Of a stretch of DNA of 27,244 bases, positions 1-7,920 are shown piece by piece. Made by a program: the position numbers and the translations under genes. Within the stretch, counting starts at the first letter, position 1, and each line of letters opens with the position of its first letter. Below the pieces are notes generated by a model that was not told the DNA's origin, did not search any database, and saw only the letters and a list, made by a program, of their open reading frames with translations. This DNA comes from Bacteroidales bacterium (GTDB taxonomy: Bacteria > Bacteroidota > Bacteroidia > Bacteroidales > UBA3663), in NCBI GenBank assembly GCA_016293065.1, contig JAEDEY010000020.1, positions 1 through 27,244 of the forward strand, written 5' to 3'.

Positions 1-64
1 ATAAGGATTATCTGGAATGCTCGTATTCGGGCATAATTGCTGCGGTCAAAGTAATTAAAAAGTT

Positions 65-1399
65 ATGTTTGATAATCTATCAGAAAGACTTGAGCGATCG
101 TTCAAGATCCTCAAGGGTGAAGGCAAAATCACCGAAATCAATGTTGCAGAGACTTTGAAGGATGTACGTCGTGCTCTCTTGGATGCCGATGTCAACTACA
201 AAGTAGCTAAGAGTTTCACAGATACCGTAAAGCAGAAGGCTCTCGGTATGAACGTGCTCACTGCCGTCAAGCCAAGCCAGCTGATGGTCAAGATCGTTCA
301 TGACGAACTCTCCCAGCTCATGGGAGGAGAGGCATCGGAACTTAACCTGAAGGCCAATCCGACAGTCATCCTTATGGCAGGTCTCAATGGTGCAGGTAAG
401 ACCACACATGCGGGCAAGCTCGCTCTGATGCTCAAGGATAAGAAGGGCAAGAAGCCTTTGCTTGCTGCCTGTGACGTCTATCGTCCTGCTGCTATCGACC
501 AGCTCGAAGTGGTGGCCAACAGTGTGAACTGTCCGATCTATACCGATCGTGTGTCGAAAGACCCGGTTCAGATTGCTCAGGACGCAGTGGCTCATGCTCG
601 TCGCAATGGCAATGATGTGGTGATTGTCGATACAGCTGGTCGTCTCGCCATCGACGAGGCACTCATGCGTGAAATCAAGAACATCAAGGACGCTATCCAG
701 CCTCACGAGATACTCTTCGTGGTTGATTCGATGACAGGTCAGGATGCAGTCAACACAGCCAAGGAGTTCAACGACCGTCTCGACTTCACAGGTGTCATCC
801 TCACCAAGCTCGATGGTGATACTCGTGGTGGTGCGGCTCTCTCAATCCGTACTGTGGTTGATAAACCTATTAAGTTCATCGGTACGGGCGAGAAGATGGA
901 CGCGCTCGATGTGTTCTATCCTGAGCGTATGGCTGGACGAATACTCGGCATGGGCGATGTGGTCAGCCTTGTAGAAAGAGCTCAGCAGCAGTTTGACGAA
1001 GAGCAGGCCAAGAAGCTCCAGAAGAAGATTGCCAAGAACCAGTTCAACTTCAACGACTTTTTCGAACAGATTCAGCAGATCAAGAAGATGGGTAACATCA
1101 AGGATCTCGCAAGCATGATTCCTGGTGTGGGCAAGGCCATCAAGGACATCGACATCGATGACAATGCCTTCAAGAGCGTCGAAGCCATCATCAACTCGAT
1201 GACGCCATACGAACGTGAGCATCCTGAATGTCTCAACACCAGCCGTCGCAATCGTATTGCCAAGGGTTCGGGAACATCGATTGTTGAGGTCAATCGTCTG
1301 TGCAAGCAGTTTGACGACATGCGCAAGATGATGAAGAAGGTGAATGACATGAAGTTTAACCCTGCTATGATGCGCAAGCTTCAGAGCATGAGAAGATAA
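65..1399 (+). CDS. ffh: Signal recognition particle GTPase Ffh (SRP54)
   Basis: Ffh binds signal peptides emerging from the ribosome together with SRP RNA and delivers them to FtsY at the inner membrane. The 444-residue length is usual for the family. The N domain covers about residues 1-95. The GTPase (G) domain shows P-loop GLNGAGKTT (106-114), DVYRPAAIDQL (137-147), DTAGRL (189-194), TKLDGD (247-252) and GTGE (273-276). The methionine-rich M domain follows, with MIPGVG (351-356), the RNA-binding stretch around TSRRNRIAKGSGTS (392-405) and a Met-rich C-terminus. The start at 65 gives the standard MFDNLSERL N-terminus. The 64 bases upstream hold no recognisable -7 box; frame 1 is open to a stop at 34-36 and may be the tail of an upstream gene. 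folD follows after 6 nt, so the two are probably co-transcribed. Confidence 0.98.
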   Translation: MFDNLSERLERSFKILKGEGKITEINVAETLKDVRRALLDADVNYKVAKSFTDTVKQKALGMNVLTAVKPSQLMVKIVHDELSQLMGGEASELNLKANPTVILMAGLNGAGKTTHAGKLALMLKDKKGKKPLLAACDVYRPAAIDQLEVVANSVNCPIYTDRVSKDPVQIAQDAVAHARRNGNDVVIVDTAGRLAIDEALMREIKNIKDAIQPHEILFVVDSMTGQDAVNTAKEFNDRLDFTGVILTKLDGDTRGGAALSIRTVVDKPIKFIGTGEKMDALDVFYPERMAGRILGMGDVVSLVERAQQQFDEEQAKKLQKKIAKNQFNFNDFFEQIQQIKKMGNIKDLASMIPGVGKAIKDIDIDDNAFKSVEAIINSMTPYEREHPECLNTSRRNRIAKGSGTSIVEVNRLCKQFDDMRKMMKKVNDMKFNPAMMRKLQSMRR

Positions 1400-1405
1400 A
1401 GTACT

Positions 1406-2278
1406 ATGCAGTTAATAGATGGAAAGGCAACAGCTGCTGCAATCAAGCAGGAGATTGCCGAAGAAGTAAAGGCAATGGTAGCCAAGGGAGAGCGTGCTCC
1501 TCATCTTGCTGCCATCTTAGTGGGTCATGACGGTGGTAGCGAGACTTACGTCGCTGCCAAGGTCAAGGCGTGTGAGGAATGTGGTTTCACATCGACTCTC
1601 CTTCGTTTTGAGGACAGCATAACCGAAGAAGAGCTTCTTGCTCAGGTCGATGCCCTCAACCAGAACCCAGAGATCGACGGATTCATCGTTCAGCTTCCTT
1701 TGCCAAAGCATATAGATAGCCAGAAGGTCATTGAGGCAGTGGATTATCGCAAGGATGTCGATGGCTTCAATCCAGTCAACGTGGGCCGTCTCTCAATCGG
1801 TTTGCCATGCTTCGTGAGCGCAACGCCAAGCGGCATCATGGATCTGCTCGACCGTTATCACATCGAGACCAAAGGCAAGCATTGCGTGGTCTTGGGTCGT
1901 TCGAACATCGTGGGCAAGCCAGTGGCAATGCTCATGATGCAGAAGAGCAATCCTGGCAATGCCACAGTGACCGTGTGCCACAGCGCATCGGATAACCTCA
2001 AAGAGATATGTGCATCGGCAGATATCCTCATTGCAGCCATCGGCCAGCCAGAGTTTGTCAAGGCTGATATGGTGAAGGAAGGTGCGGTAGTAATCGATGT
2101 GGGCACAACCCGTGTGCCAGATGCTACAAGGAAGAGCGGCTTCAAGCTCAAGGGTGATGTGAAGTTTGATGAGGTCGCTCCAAAGTGTTCGTACATTACT
2201 CCTGTCCCAGGTGGTGTAGGACCAATGACCATTTGCTCACTTATGAAGAATACATTGCTGGCAGCTAAAAGACGCTGA
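1406..2278 (+). CDS. folD: Bifunctional methylenetetrahydrofolate dehydrogenase/methenyl-THF cyclohydrolase FolD
   Basis: FolD interconverts 5,10-methylene-, 5,10-methenyl- and 10-formyl-tetrahydrofolate with NADP(H) in the cytoplasm, supplying one-carbon units for purine and fMet-tRNA synthesis. The 290-residue protein carries the family signatures in order: [13 protein letters not shown] with the catalytic-type Lys near residue 52, [14 protein letters not shown] near 91-104, [13 protein letters not shown] near 118-130, the Rossmann motif [16 protein letters not shown] near 154-170, and [11 protein letters not shown] near the C-terminus. It starts 6 nt after the ffh stop, which supports a two-gene operon. 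No convincing plus-strand terminator follows: the hairpin at 2307-2338 has its T-run only on the minus strand. Confidence 0.97.
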   Translation: MQLIDGKATAAAIKQEIAEEVKAMVAKGERAPHLAAILVGHDGGSETYVAAKVKACEECGFTSTLLRFEDSITEEELLAQVDALNQNPEIDGFIVQLPLPKHIDSQKVIEAVDYRKDVDGFNPVNVGRLSIGLPCFVSATPSGIMDLLDRYHIETKGKHCVVLGRSNIVGKPVAMLMMQKSNPGNATVTVCHSASDNLKEICASADILIAAIGQPEFVKADMVKEGAVVIDVGTTRVPDATRKSGFKLKGDVKFDEVAPKCSYITPVPGGVGPMTICSLMKNTLLAAKRR

Positions 2279-2296
2279 CCCAAGCTTTGAACAGAA

Positions 2297-2338
2297 TAAT
2301 AAAAAAAGGAGTGAAGCCTTAACTTGGTCTTCACTCCT
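2297..2338 (-). terminator. Intrinsic terminator of tRNA-Leu
   Basis: A perfect 10-bp stem (2307-2316 with 2329-2338) encloses a 12-nt loop. Read on the minus strand it is followed by a T-run (plus-strand A's at 2301-2306). It lies immediately 3' of the tRNA-Leu body, so it ends that transcript. There is no T-run on the plus side, so it is not an efficient terminator for folD. Confidence 0.9.
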
Positions 2339-2339
2339 G

Positions 2340-2421
2340 TGCCCGAGACGGGACTCGAACCCGTATGGCATGCACCATACGCACCTGAAACGTACGCGTC
2401 TACCAATTTCGCCACCCGGGC
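2340..2421 (-). tRNA. tRNA-Leu, anticodon CAG
   Basis: On the minus strand the sequence folds as a class II tRNA. The acceptor stem is GCCCGGG paired with CTCGGGC (one G-U). The D arm contains TTGGTAGA. The anticodon stem is TACGT/GCGTA with loop TTCAGGT, giving anticodon CAG. A 13-nt variable arm has a short TGG/CCA stem, and the T arm is ACGGG-TTCGAGT-CCCGT. The discriminator is A at 2340. The CCA tail is not encoded: the next bases read CAG, so a nucleotidyltransferase must add it. The long variable arm and A73 fit tRNA-Leu rather than tRNA-Ser. Confidence 0.95.
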
Positions 2422-2480
2422 TGGATGCGTTTCAGTCGAAACTCAACTCAGAACGTGCATGATATCCTGAATTGCGGGTG

Positions 2481-2512
2481 CAAAGATATGAAAAAACTAT
2501 CATTCTTCCAAA
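2481..2512 (-). promoter_or_regulatory. Bacteroidetes-type promoter of tRNA-Leu
   Basis: On the minus strand, -33 TTTG (2509-2512) and -7 TATCTTTG (2481-2488) are separated by exactly 20 nt, matching the TTTG/TAnnTTTG pattern of the Bacteroidetes primary sigma factor. It faces the tRNA-Leu gene, with about 55 nt between the box and the tRNA 5' end, consistent with a processed leader. Confidence 0.8.
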
Positions 2513-2573
2513 TTTTATCGTCACTTTTTTGAAGAATTTTTGATTTGTTACTATCACATAATGCTTTTTTTAG

Positions 2574-2581
2574 TATATTTG
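2574..2581 (+). promoter_or_regulatory. Probable -7 box for radA
   Basis: TATATTTG matches TAnnTTTG and lies 40 nt before the radA ATG. A TTTG at 2544-2547 is 26 nt upstream, longer than the 20 nt seen at the clearest promoters here, so the -33 element is uncertain. Confidence 0.6.
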
Positions 2582-2621
2582 CACGGTAATAATAACCGAT
2601 TTTTGAATTGAGAGCATCATA

Positions 2622-4004
2622 ATGAAACAAAAGTCTGCATATTTTTGCAATTCGTGTGGATGCGAGGAACCGAAATGGTTTGGCCGATGTCCGTCTTGTG
2701 GCGAATGGGGAACGTGTGTTGAAGAGAAAGTCGTCACAGGCAAAAAGAGCAAAGTCTCACATTCGGGGGCATTGACCTTGCCTGGGCAGAAAGAGCGTCC
2801 GCGTAAACTCAAAGACATTGAGGCTACCGAAGAGAATCGCATTGACATGCACGACCAGGAACTGAACCGTGTGCTTGGAGGCGGTCTTGTGCCGGGGTCG
2901 ATGATATTGCTCGGTGGTGATCCTGGCATTGGCAAATCGACACTTGTGCTCCAGACGGTCATGAACCTCACCGACCGCAAGGTGTTGTATGTGTCGGGTG
3001 AGGAGTCGGCCTATCAGCTTAAGCTGCGAGCTCAGCGACTTGCTCGATCTGAACAGTACAACGACAACTGCTTTATCGTTTGCGAAACCAACCTCGACGA
3101 TATCTTCGTGCATATATCAAATGTAGAGCCAGACGTTGTGGTCATCGACTCTATCCAGACTATTGCGACCGACGATCTTGAGTCGGCAGCAGGCTCTGTG
3201 GGACAGGTGCGCGAGTGTGCGGCACGTATTCTCAAATTCGCCAAGGAAAGCGGAACACCGATAATACTCATTGGCCATATTACAAAAGAGGGAAGTCTGG
3301 CAGGACCAAAGGTGCTCGAACACATCGTAGATACGGTGATACAGTTTGAGGGTGACCAACATTATATGTATCGTATCTTGCGAGCCATCAAGAACCGTTT
3401 CGGCTCGACCAGCGAGTTGGGTATATATGAGATGCTTGGCACAGGTCTGCGTCAGGTCACCAACCCGTCGGAACTGCTTCTATCGACCCAGCATCAGGGG
3501 CTAAGTGGAGTGGCTATTGCTGCAGCGGTTGAAGGTATGAGGCCTTTCCTTATCGAGACACAGAGTCTTGTCAGTTCGTCGGCCTATGCCACACCTATGC
3601 GTTCTACTACAGGTTTCGATAGCCGGCGTCTCAATATGCTTCTTGCAGTGTTGGAGAAGAAGGTCGGCTTCAAACTCGGACAGAAAGATGTGTTCCTCAA
3701 TATTGCAGGTGGATTGAAAGTCAACGATCCGGCTATGGATCTGGCTGTAATATCGGCCATCATTTCGAGCAACATGGACATGGCCATCGATATGCAGACA
3801 TGCATGACGGGCGAGATTGGTCTTTCGGGCGAGATACGTCCTGTGTCACGTATCGAACAAAGAATCATGGAAGCCGAGAAACTTGGTTTCAACCGCATAC
3901 TCATACCTAATGTTTCGCTGAAATCGATAGATGTCAAGAAACTACGTATTCAGGTGTGTCCTGTTTCGAGGGTGGATGAAGCATTTAGATTACTGTTCAA
4001 ATGA
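2622..4004 (+). CDS. radA: DNA repair/branch-migration protein RadA (Sms)
   Basis: RadA is a RecA-related ATPase that helps process recombination intermediates by branch migration. Its 460 residues have the classic layout. A C4 zinc finger (Cys9, Cys12, Cys23, Cys26) comes first. The RecA-like ATPase has Walker A GGDPGIGKST (98-107) and Walker B-like VVVIDS (172-177). The RadA-specific KNRFG motif is at 257-261, and a C-terminal Lon-protease-like domain runs from about 290 to the end. The ATG at 2622 gives the zinc finger at the expected distance from the N-terminus. The stop overlaps the next ATG as ATGA (4001-4004), implying translational coupling with the flavoprotein. Confidence 0.97.
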   Translation: MKQKSAYFCNSCGCEEPKWFGRCPSCGEWGTCVEEKVVTGKKSKVSHSGALTLPGQKERPRKLKDIEATEENRIDMHDQELNRVLGGGLVPGSMILLGGDPGIGKSTLVLQTVMNLTDRKVLYVSGEESAYQLKLRAQRLARSEQYNDNCFIVCETNLDDIFVHISNVEPDVVVIDSIQTIATDDLESAAGSVGQVRECAARILKFAKESGTPIILIGHITKEGSLAGPKVLEHIVDTVIQFEGDQHYMYRILRAIKNRFGSTSELGIYEMLGTGLRQVTNPSELLLSTQHQGLSGVAIAAAVEGMRPFLIETQSLVSSSAYATPMRSTTGFDSRRLNMLLAVLEKKVGFKLGQKDVFLNIAGGLKVNDPAMDLAVISAIISSNMDMAIDMQTCMTGEIGLSGEIRPVSRIEQRIMEAEKLGFNRILIPNVSLKSIDVKKLRIQVCPVSRVDEAFRLLFK

Positions 4005-5629
4005 TAAAGAATATACGCATCAGGGTAAGGCCAGAGATATGGGCCGACCAACATAAACTTGAACAAGAGATTGCCGAACAGAATGCCATATCGCCAAAGG
4101 CTATCAGAGGGTTGCGCACGATACACCGCAGCATCGATGCCCGCCAGCGACAGGTCATGATTCAGCTCGACATTGATGTCTATATCAACGAGAATCCTCC
4201 AGCCGAACCGTTTTCGCCAAAAGAGTATCATGAGGTGAAAGGCGACCGTCAGGCGGTGGTTGTCGGTCTTGGTCCCGGAGGTCTGTTTGCTGCCCTGAAA
4301 CTCATAGAATTGGGCATCAAGCCAATAGTGCTCGAACGTGGCAAGAATGTCACCGATCGTCGTCGTGATGTGGCGCTTATCACACGCGAGCAGAAAGTCA
4401 ATCCTGAATCGAATTTCTGTTTTGGAGAAGGAGGAGCTGGTGCTTTTAGCGATGGAAAGCTCTTTACACGAAGCAAGAAACGAGGCAATGCGCAGAGTGT
4501 ACTGGAAAGGCTGTGTCAGTTTGGAGCAGAGACAGGCATCCTCAATGCCGCACATCCGCATATAGGCACAGACCGTCTGCCAGAGGTAATTTCCAATATC
4601 CGTAACGAGATACTGAGGTGTGGAGGCGAGATATATTTCGAGACGTGCGTGACACGACTTCAGATGGATAGTCAAGGCAATGTAGTGGGAGTGGCGACTG
4701 CCGATGGACGTGAGTTCATGGGGCCAGTGATACTTGCCACAGGCCATTCAGCACGCGATGTCTATCGTATGCTTTTTGCTGAAAATATCCAAATTGAAAC
4801 AAAAGGTATAGCTATTGGTGCGCGACTTGAGCATCCACAACAACTCATCGACCAGATTCAGTATCATAGCCGAGAGGGTAGAGGCAAGTATCTGCCTGCA
4901 GCCGAATACAGCTTTGTCACTCAGGCAAATGGGAGAGGAGTATATAGTTTCTGTATGTGTCCGGGTGGCGTTGTAGTGCCATCGGCGACAGGTCCGGAGC
5001 AGGTAGTGGTAAATGGAATGTCGGCTTCGACGCGAGGTTCGCGATGGGCTAATTCGGCTATGGTAGTCGAGATACGTCCGGAAGATGTCGCTTCTGGTCA
5101 GTTTGCACTTGAGACGAGCGAGTTGAAAGCGCATTATGATGATATAGTGAAGGGCGATGTGATGCAGAGCCCGTTGGCTATTATGGCATTGCAGGAAGAG
5201 ATAGAGCGTCAGACATGGCTCAATGGCGGACGCACGCAAGTGGCACCTGCCCAGCGTATGCTCGACTTTGTGAAGGGTCATCTCTCGTCTGATCTGCCCA
5301 AGTCGTCGTATTCGCCAGGCGTTATTGCTTCGCCTCTGCATTTTTGGATGCCAACATTCATCAGCAGCCGACTGCGGGAAGGTCTCGATAAGTTTGGCCG
5401 CAATGCGCGAGGCTTTCTCACCAACGAAGCTATGCTCATAGCCAGTGAGACGCGCACATCATCTCCAGTACGCATCCCACGTGACCGTGAGCTATTGGTT
5501 CATCCTACAGTTGCCCGACTCTATCCATGTGGTGAGGGAGCAGGCTTCGCAGGTGGTATTGTCAGTGCTGCAATGGATGGCGAACGATGTGCCGAGGCGC
5601 TTGCCCGACAATGCTTTGGTATCGGTTAA
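4001..5629 (+). CDS. NAD(P)/FAD-dependent oxidoreductase, COG2509-type, function unassigned
   Basis: This 542-residue protein looks like the uncharacterised FAD-dependent dehydrogenase family COG2509. An N-terminal segment of about 80 residues has no motif I can name. A dinucleotide-binding Rossmann fold follows: VVVGLGPGGLFAALKL (87-102) with the acidic residue ending the second strand in VLERG (110-114). A conserved FGEGGAGAFSDGKL block (142-155) comes next, then an ATGHSARD stretch. The C-terminal FAD motif is LYPCGEGAGFAGG, near residue 515. No signal peptide or membrane segment is visible, so it is cytoplasmic. It is coupled to radA by a 4-nt ATGA overlap and ends tail to tail with hflX, stop codons overlapping at 5626-5629. 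The substrate cannot be told from sequence; the flavoprotein call is solid. Confidence 0.88.
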   Translation: MIKNIRIRVRPEIWADQHKLEQEIAEQNAISPKAIRGLRTIHRSIDARQRQVMIQLDIDVYINENPPAEPFSPKEYHEVKGDRQAVVVGLGPGGLFAALKLIELGIKPIVLERGKNVTDRRRDVALITREQKVNPESNFCFGEGGAGAFSDGKLFTRSKKRGNAQSVLERLCQFGAETGILNAAHPHIGTDRLPEVISNIRNEILRCGGEIYFETCVTRLQMDSQGNVVGVATADGREFMGPVILATGHSARDVYRMLFAENIQIETKGIAIGARLEHPQQLIDQIQYHSREGRGKYLPAAEYSFVTQANGRGVYSFCMCPGGVVVPSATGPEQVVVNGMSASTRGSRWANSAMVVEIRPEDVASGQFALETSELKAHYDDIVKGDVMQSPLAIMALQEEIERQTWLNGGRTQVAPAQRMLDFVKGHLSSDLPKSSYSPGVIASPLHFWMPTFISSRLREGLDKFGRNARGFLTNEAMLIASETRTSSPVRIPRDRELLVHPTVARLYPCGEGAGFAGGIVSAAMDGERCAEALARQCFGIG

Positions 5630-7020
5630 TTGTCGCACTCTTCTGACACGTCGTCGTAGTGCTGATAGAGAAAGTCATTGTAAGGAAAACGTCGAGTATG
5701 GATTTCCTTGACTTTCTCATATAGTAATGTCTTCAGTTCGCTTATGCCCGTACCTTCCTTGGCTGATATGAAGATACAGTTGTTGCTCATTCGAGCCATC
5801 CATGTCTGCTTTAATTCTTCGAGCGAAATATTCTCGCGCTTAATAGGACTGAGATCATCCTCATCTTTAGGAACATAATTGTAGGCATCCACCTTGTTGA
5901 ATACGAGAATCACAGGCTTGTCGTGTCCTTTCTCCTTCTGTTCCTTCTCATAGCGTTTCTTATCTTTCCGGTTATAACCGTTACGGTCGTTGCGTCGCTC
6001 GTCAAAATCATCACTGTTCTTGCATACCTCATTGAGAGTCTGTTCGACAACTTTTATCTGGTCTTCGAACGTAGGATGTGAGATATCTACAAGATGTACG
6101 AGTATGTCTGCCTCGCGCACCTCATCGAGAGTCGATTTGAACGACTCAACAAGGTGTGTGGGGAGCTTGCGAATGAAACCTACCGTATCGCTCATCAGGA
6201 AAGGCAGATTGTCGATAGTAACCTTGCGGACTGTGGTATCGAGAGTAGCGAAGAGCTTATTCTCGGCAAACACATTGCTTTTGCTCAGGAGGTTCATCAG
6301 AGTCGATTTTCCGACATTGGTATAGCCAACGAGAGCCACACGAACGAGTTTGCCTCGATTCTTGCGCTGAGTAGTCTTTTGGCGGTCAATCTGTTCGAGT
6401 TCTTTCTTCAACAGGGAAATACGGTCGAGCACTATGCGGCGGTCTGTTTCGATCTGGGTCTCACCAGGTCCACGCATACCTATACCGCCCTTCTGTCGTT
6501 CGAGGTGAGTCCAAAGACCTGTGAGACGAGGCAAGAGGTACTGGTATTGGGCAAGTTCAACCTGTGTCTTGGCAGCAGATGTCTGAGCTCGGCTGGCAAA
6601 GATGTCGAGAATGAGGCTTGTGCGGTCGAGGATCTTCCTGCCGAGTTCCTTTTCGATGACCTGAAGCTGCTTCGGACCGAGATCATCGTCGAAGATCACA
6701 AGTCCGATACGAGGGTCGAATAATCCGCCTTCTGGGAATCCCTCTTCGATAGCTGCATCGAGCTGCTGTTCGTATATCTTGTCTTGCTCGTCACAGAAAT
6801 CTTTAATTTCTTGGAGCTTGCCAGGGCCAACATAAGTAACACTGTTGGGTGCGTCAAGACGCTGAGTAAATCGGCGTACGGCAACAGCACCTGCCGTATC
6901 GGCAAGGAATGCCAACTCGTCGAGATATTCGTTGGTCTTTTGTTCGTTCTGATTTGGTGTTATGATACCCACCAAAACAGCTTTTTCAGTTTTCTGAGTC
7001 TGTAAAATAAATTCTTTCAT
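5626..7020 (-). CDS. hflX: GTPase HflX (ribosome-associated)
   Basis: HflX is a GTPase that binds 50S/70S ribosomes and can split stalled ribosomes under stress. The 464-residue protein has an N-terminal HflX domain including VTYVGPGKLQEI (61-72) and VIFDDDLGPKQ (108-118), then a helical linker with GMRGPGETQIETDRR (181-195). The G domain has G1 GYTNVGKS (232-239), a G2 region FATLDTT (257-263), G3 DTVG (278-281), G4 NKVD (375-378) and G5 SAKEG (419-423). Two stretches look like insertions: about 76-105 in the N domain and a very polar 335-367 between G3 and G4. A TATATTTG box sits only 5 nt before the ATG. The gene converges on the flavoprotein without any spacer. Confidence 0.96.
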   Translation of the reverse strand: MKEFILQTQKTEKAVLVGIITPNQNEQKTNEYLDELAFLADTAGAVAVRRFTQRLDAPNSVTYVGPGKLQEIKDFCDEQDKIYEQQLDAAIEEGFPEGGLFDPRIGLVIFDDDLGPKQLQVIEKELGRKILDRTSLILDIFASRAQTSAAKTQVELAQYQYLLPRLTGLWTHLERQKGGIGMRGPGETQIETDRRIVLDRISLLKKELEQIDRQKTTQRKNRGKLVRVALVGYTNVGKSTLMNLLSKSNVFAENKLFATLDTTVRKVTIDNLPFLMSDTVGFIRKLPTHLVESFKSTLDEVREADILVHLVDISHPTFEDQIKVVEQTLNEVCKNSDDFDERRNDRNGYNRKDKKRYEKEQKEKGHDKPVILVFNKVDAYNYVPKDEDDLSPIKRENISLEELKQTWMARMSNNCIFISAKEGTGISELKTLLYEKVKEIHTRRFPYNDFLYQHYDDVSEECDN

Positions 7021-7025
7021 GCGTG

Positions 7026-7033
7026 CAAATATA
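7026..7033 (-). promoter_or_regulatory. -7 box of hflX, almost on the start codon
   Basis: TATATTTG on the minus strand matches TAnnTTTG. Only 5 nt (7021-7025) separate it from the hflX ATG (7018-7020), so the transcript would be leaderless or have a leader of one or two nucleotides. No -33 TTTG is present at the 20-nt spacing. Confidence 0.55.
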
Positions 7034-7128
7034 GTAAATTTTGGGTTATAACACGTCAGATTGTATGAAATAAGATAATAAACATTAAAATAATCGGATA
7101 AACTGAGGCTTTTTTCATCTATTTTTAT

Positions 7129-7136
7129 TATTTTTG
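7129..7136 (+). promoter_or_regulatory. -7 box of the radical SAM gene
   Basis: TATTTTTG matches TAnnTTTG and ends 10 nt before the ATG at 7147, predicting a leader of only about 5-7 nt. It diverges from the hflX box within a 126-bp intergenic gap. No -33 TTTG is seen at 20 nt. Confidence 0.55.
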
Positions 7137-7146
7137 CACATTATAT

Positions 7147-7920
7147 ATGAAACCAGATATTTATAAAACTAACATATTAGGCCCTATCCACAGCCGTCGC
7201 CTCGGCATATCGCTTGGTGTCAATCTTCTGCCTACCGATGGTAAGGCATGTTCGTTCGATTGCCTGTATTGTGAATGTGGATATAACACAGACCACAGAG
7301 GTGGTCATATGCCCGATGCTACCGTGGTGTTGCGGCAGTTGGAGTCAAAGCTATCCCAAATGTCGGCAGATGGCGAGATGCTGGATGTCATTACTTTTGC
7401 AGGTAATGGCGAGCCGACGTTACATCCTCGGTTTGCCGAAGTTATTGACCGAACTATCGACCTTCGCAACCGATATTTCCCAGAGGTCAAGGTTAGCGTT
7501 CTCAGCAATGCAACCCGCATCAGCAATCAGGAAGTGTTTGAAGCACTGCTTAAAGTCGATAACAATATCCTCAAAATCGACGGAGGTCATGATGAAACCA
7601 TTCGCCTCATCGACCGTCCTGTTGATGGATGTTACAATATCGGTCAGATAGTGGAGAGGATGAAGGCTTTTAAGGGAGAAGTGATAGTGCAGACGATGTT
7701 TGTGAGAGGTGAACACGATGGCATTGTCATCGACAACACCTTGCCCGACGAGGTTTCTGCATGGTCGGATCTGATAAGGGAGATACGTCCGAAACAGGTG
7801 ATGGCATATTCGCTGGATCGTCCGACACCTGAGCCAAATCTCCGAAAAGTAAGCAGGGAGGAGATGGCACGACTCGTGCAGCCTCTTGTGGATGAAGGTG
7901 TTAATATTAGTATTGCATGA
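7147..7920 (+). CDS. Radical SAM protein, COG0731-like
   Basis: The 257-residue protein has the radical SAM [4Fe-4S] signature CxxxCxxC (Cys35, Cys39, Cys42, in CSFDCLYC) and a glycine-rich SAM-binding motif GNGEPT (86-91). Its N-terminus, GPIHSRRLGISLGVNLLP (12-29), is characteristic of the COG0731 Fe-S oxidoreductase group, which includes relatives of wyosine-base enzymes. It is too short to carry extra domains and its reaction cannot be deduced. The stop overlaps the next gene's ATG as ATGA (7917-7920), so it is translationally coupled to the TPR protein. It probably opens the transcription unit that runs to the flippase at 14788. Confidence 0.88.
   Translation: MKPDIYKTNILGPIHSRRLGISLGVNLLPTDGKACSFDCLYCECGYNTDHRGGHMPDATVVLRQLESKLSQMSADGEMLDVITFAGNGEPTLHPRFAEVIDRTIDLRNRYFPEVKVSVLSNATRISNQEVFEALLKVDNNILKIDGGHDETIRLIDRPVDGCYNIGQIVERMKAFKGEVIVQTMFVRGEHDGIVIDNTLPDEVSAWSDLIREIRPKQVMAYSLDRPTPEPNLRKVSREEMARLVQPLVDEGVNISIA

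Noticed and set aside
2340..2421. tRNA-Leu as an integration site
   Set aside because: No integrase gene follows and no repeat of the tRNA 3' end was noticed in the window.
3950..4747. 265-codon minus-strand frame opposite radA and the flavoprotein
   Set aside because: Spans the junction of two real genes on the other strand and shows no motifs or promoter.
5990..6723. Long plus-strand frames (111 and 209 codons) opposite hflX
   Set aside because: They lie fully antisense to a well-supported GTPase gene and show no motifs; they are shadows of its codon pattern.
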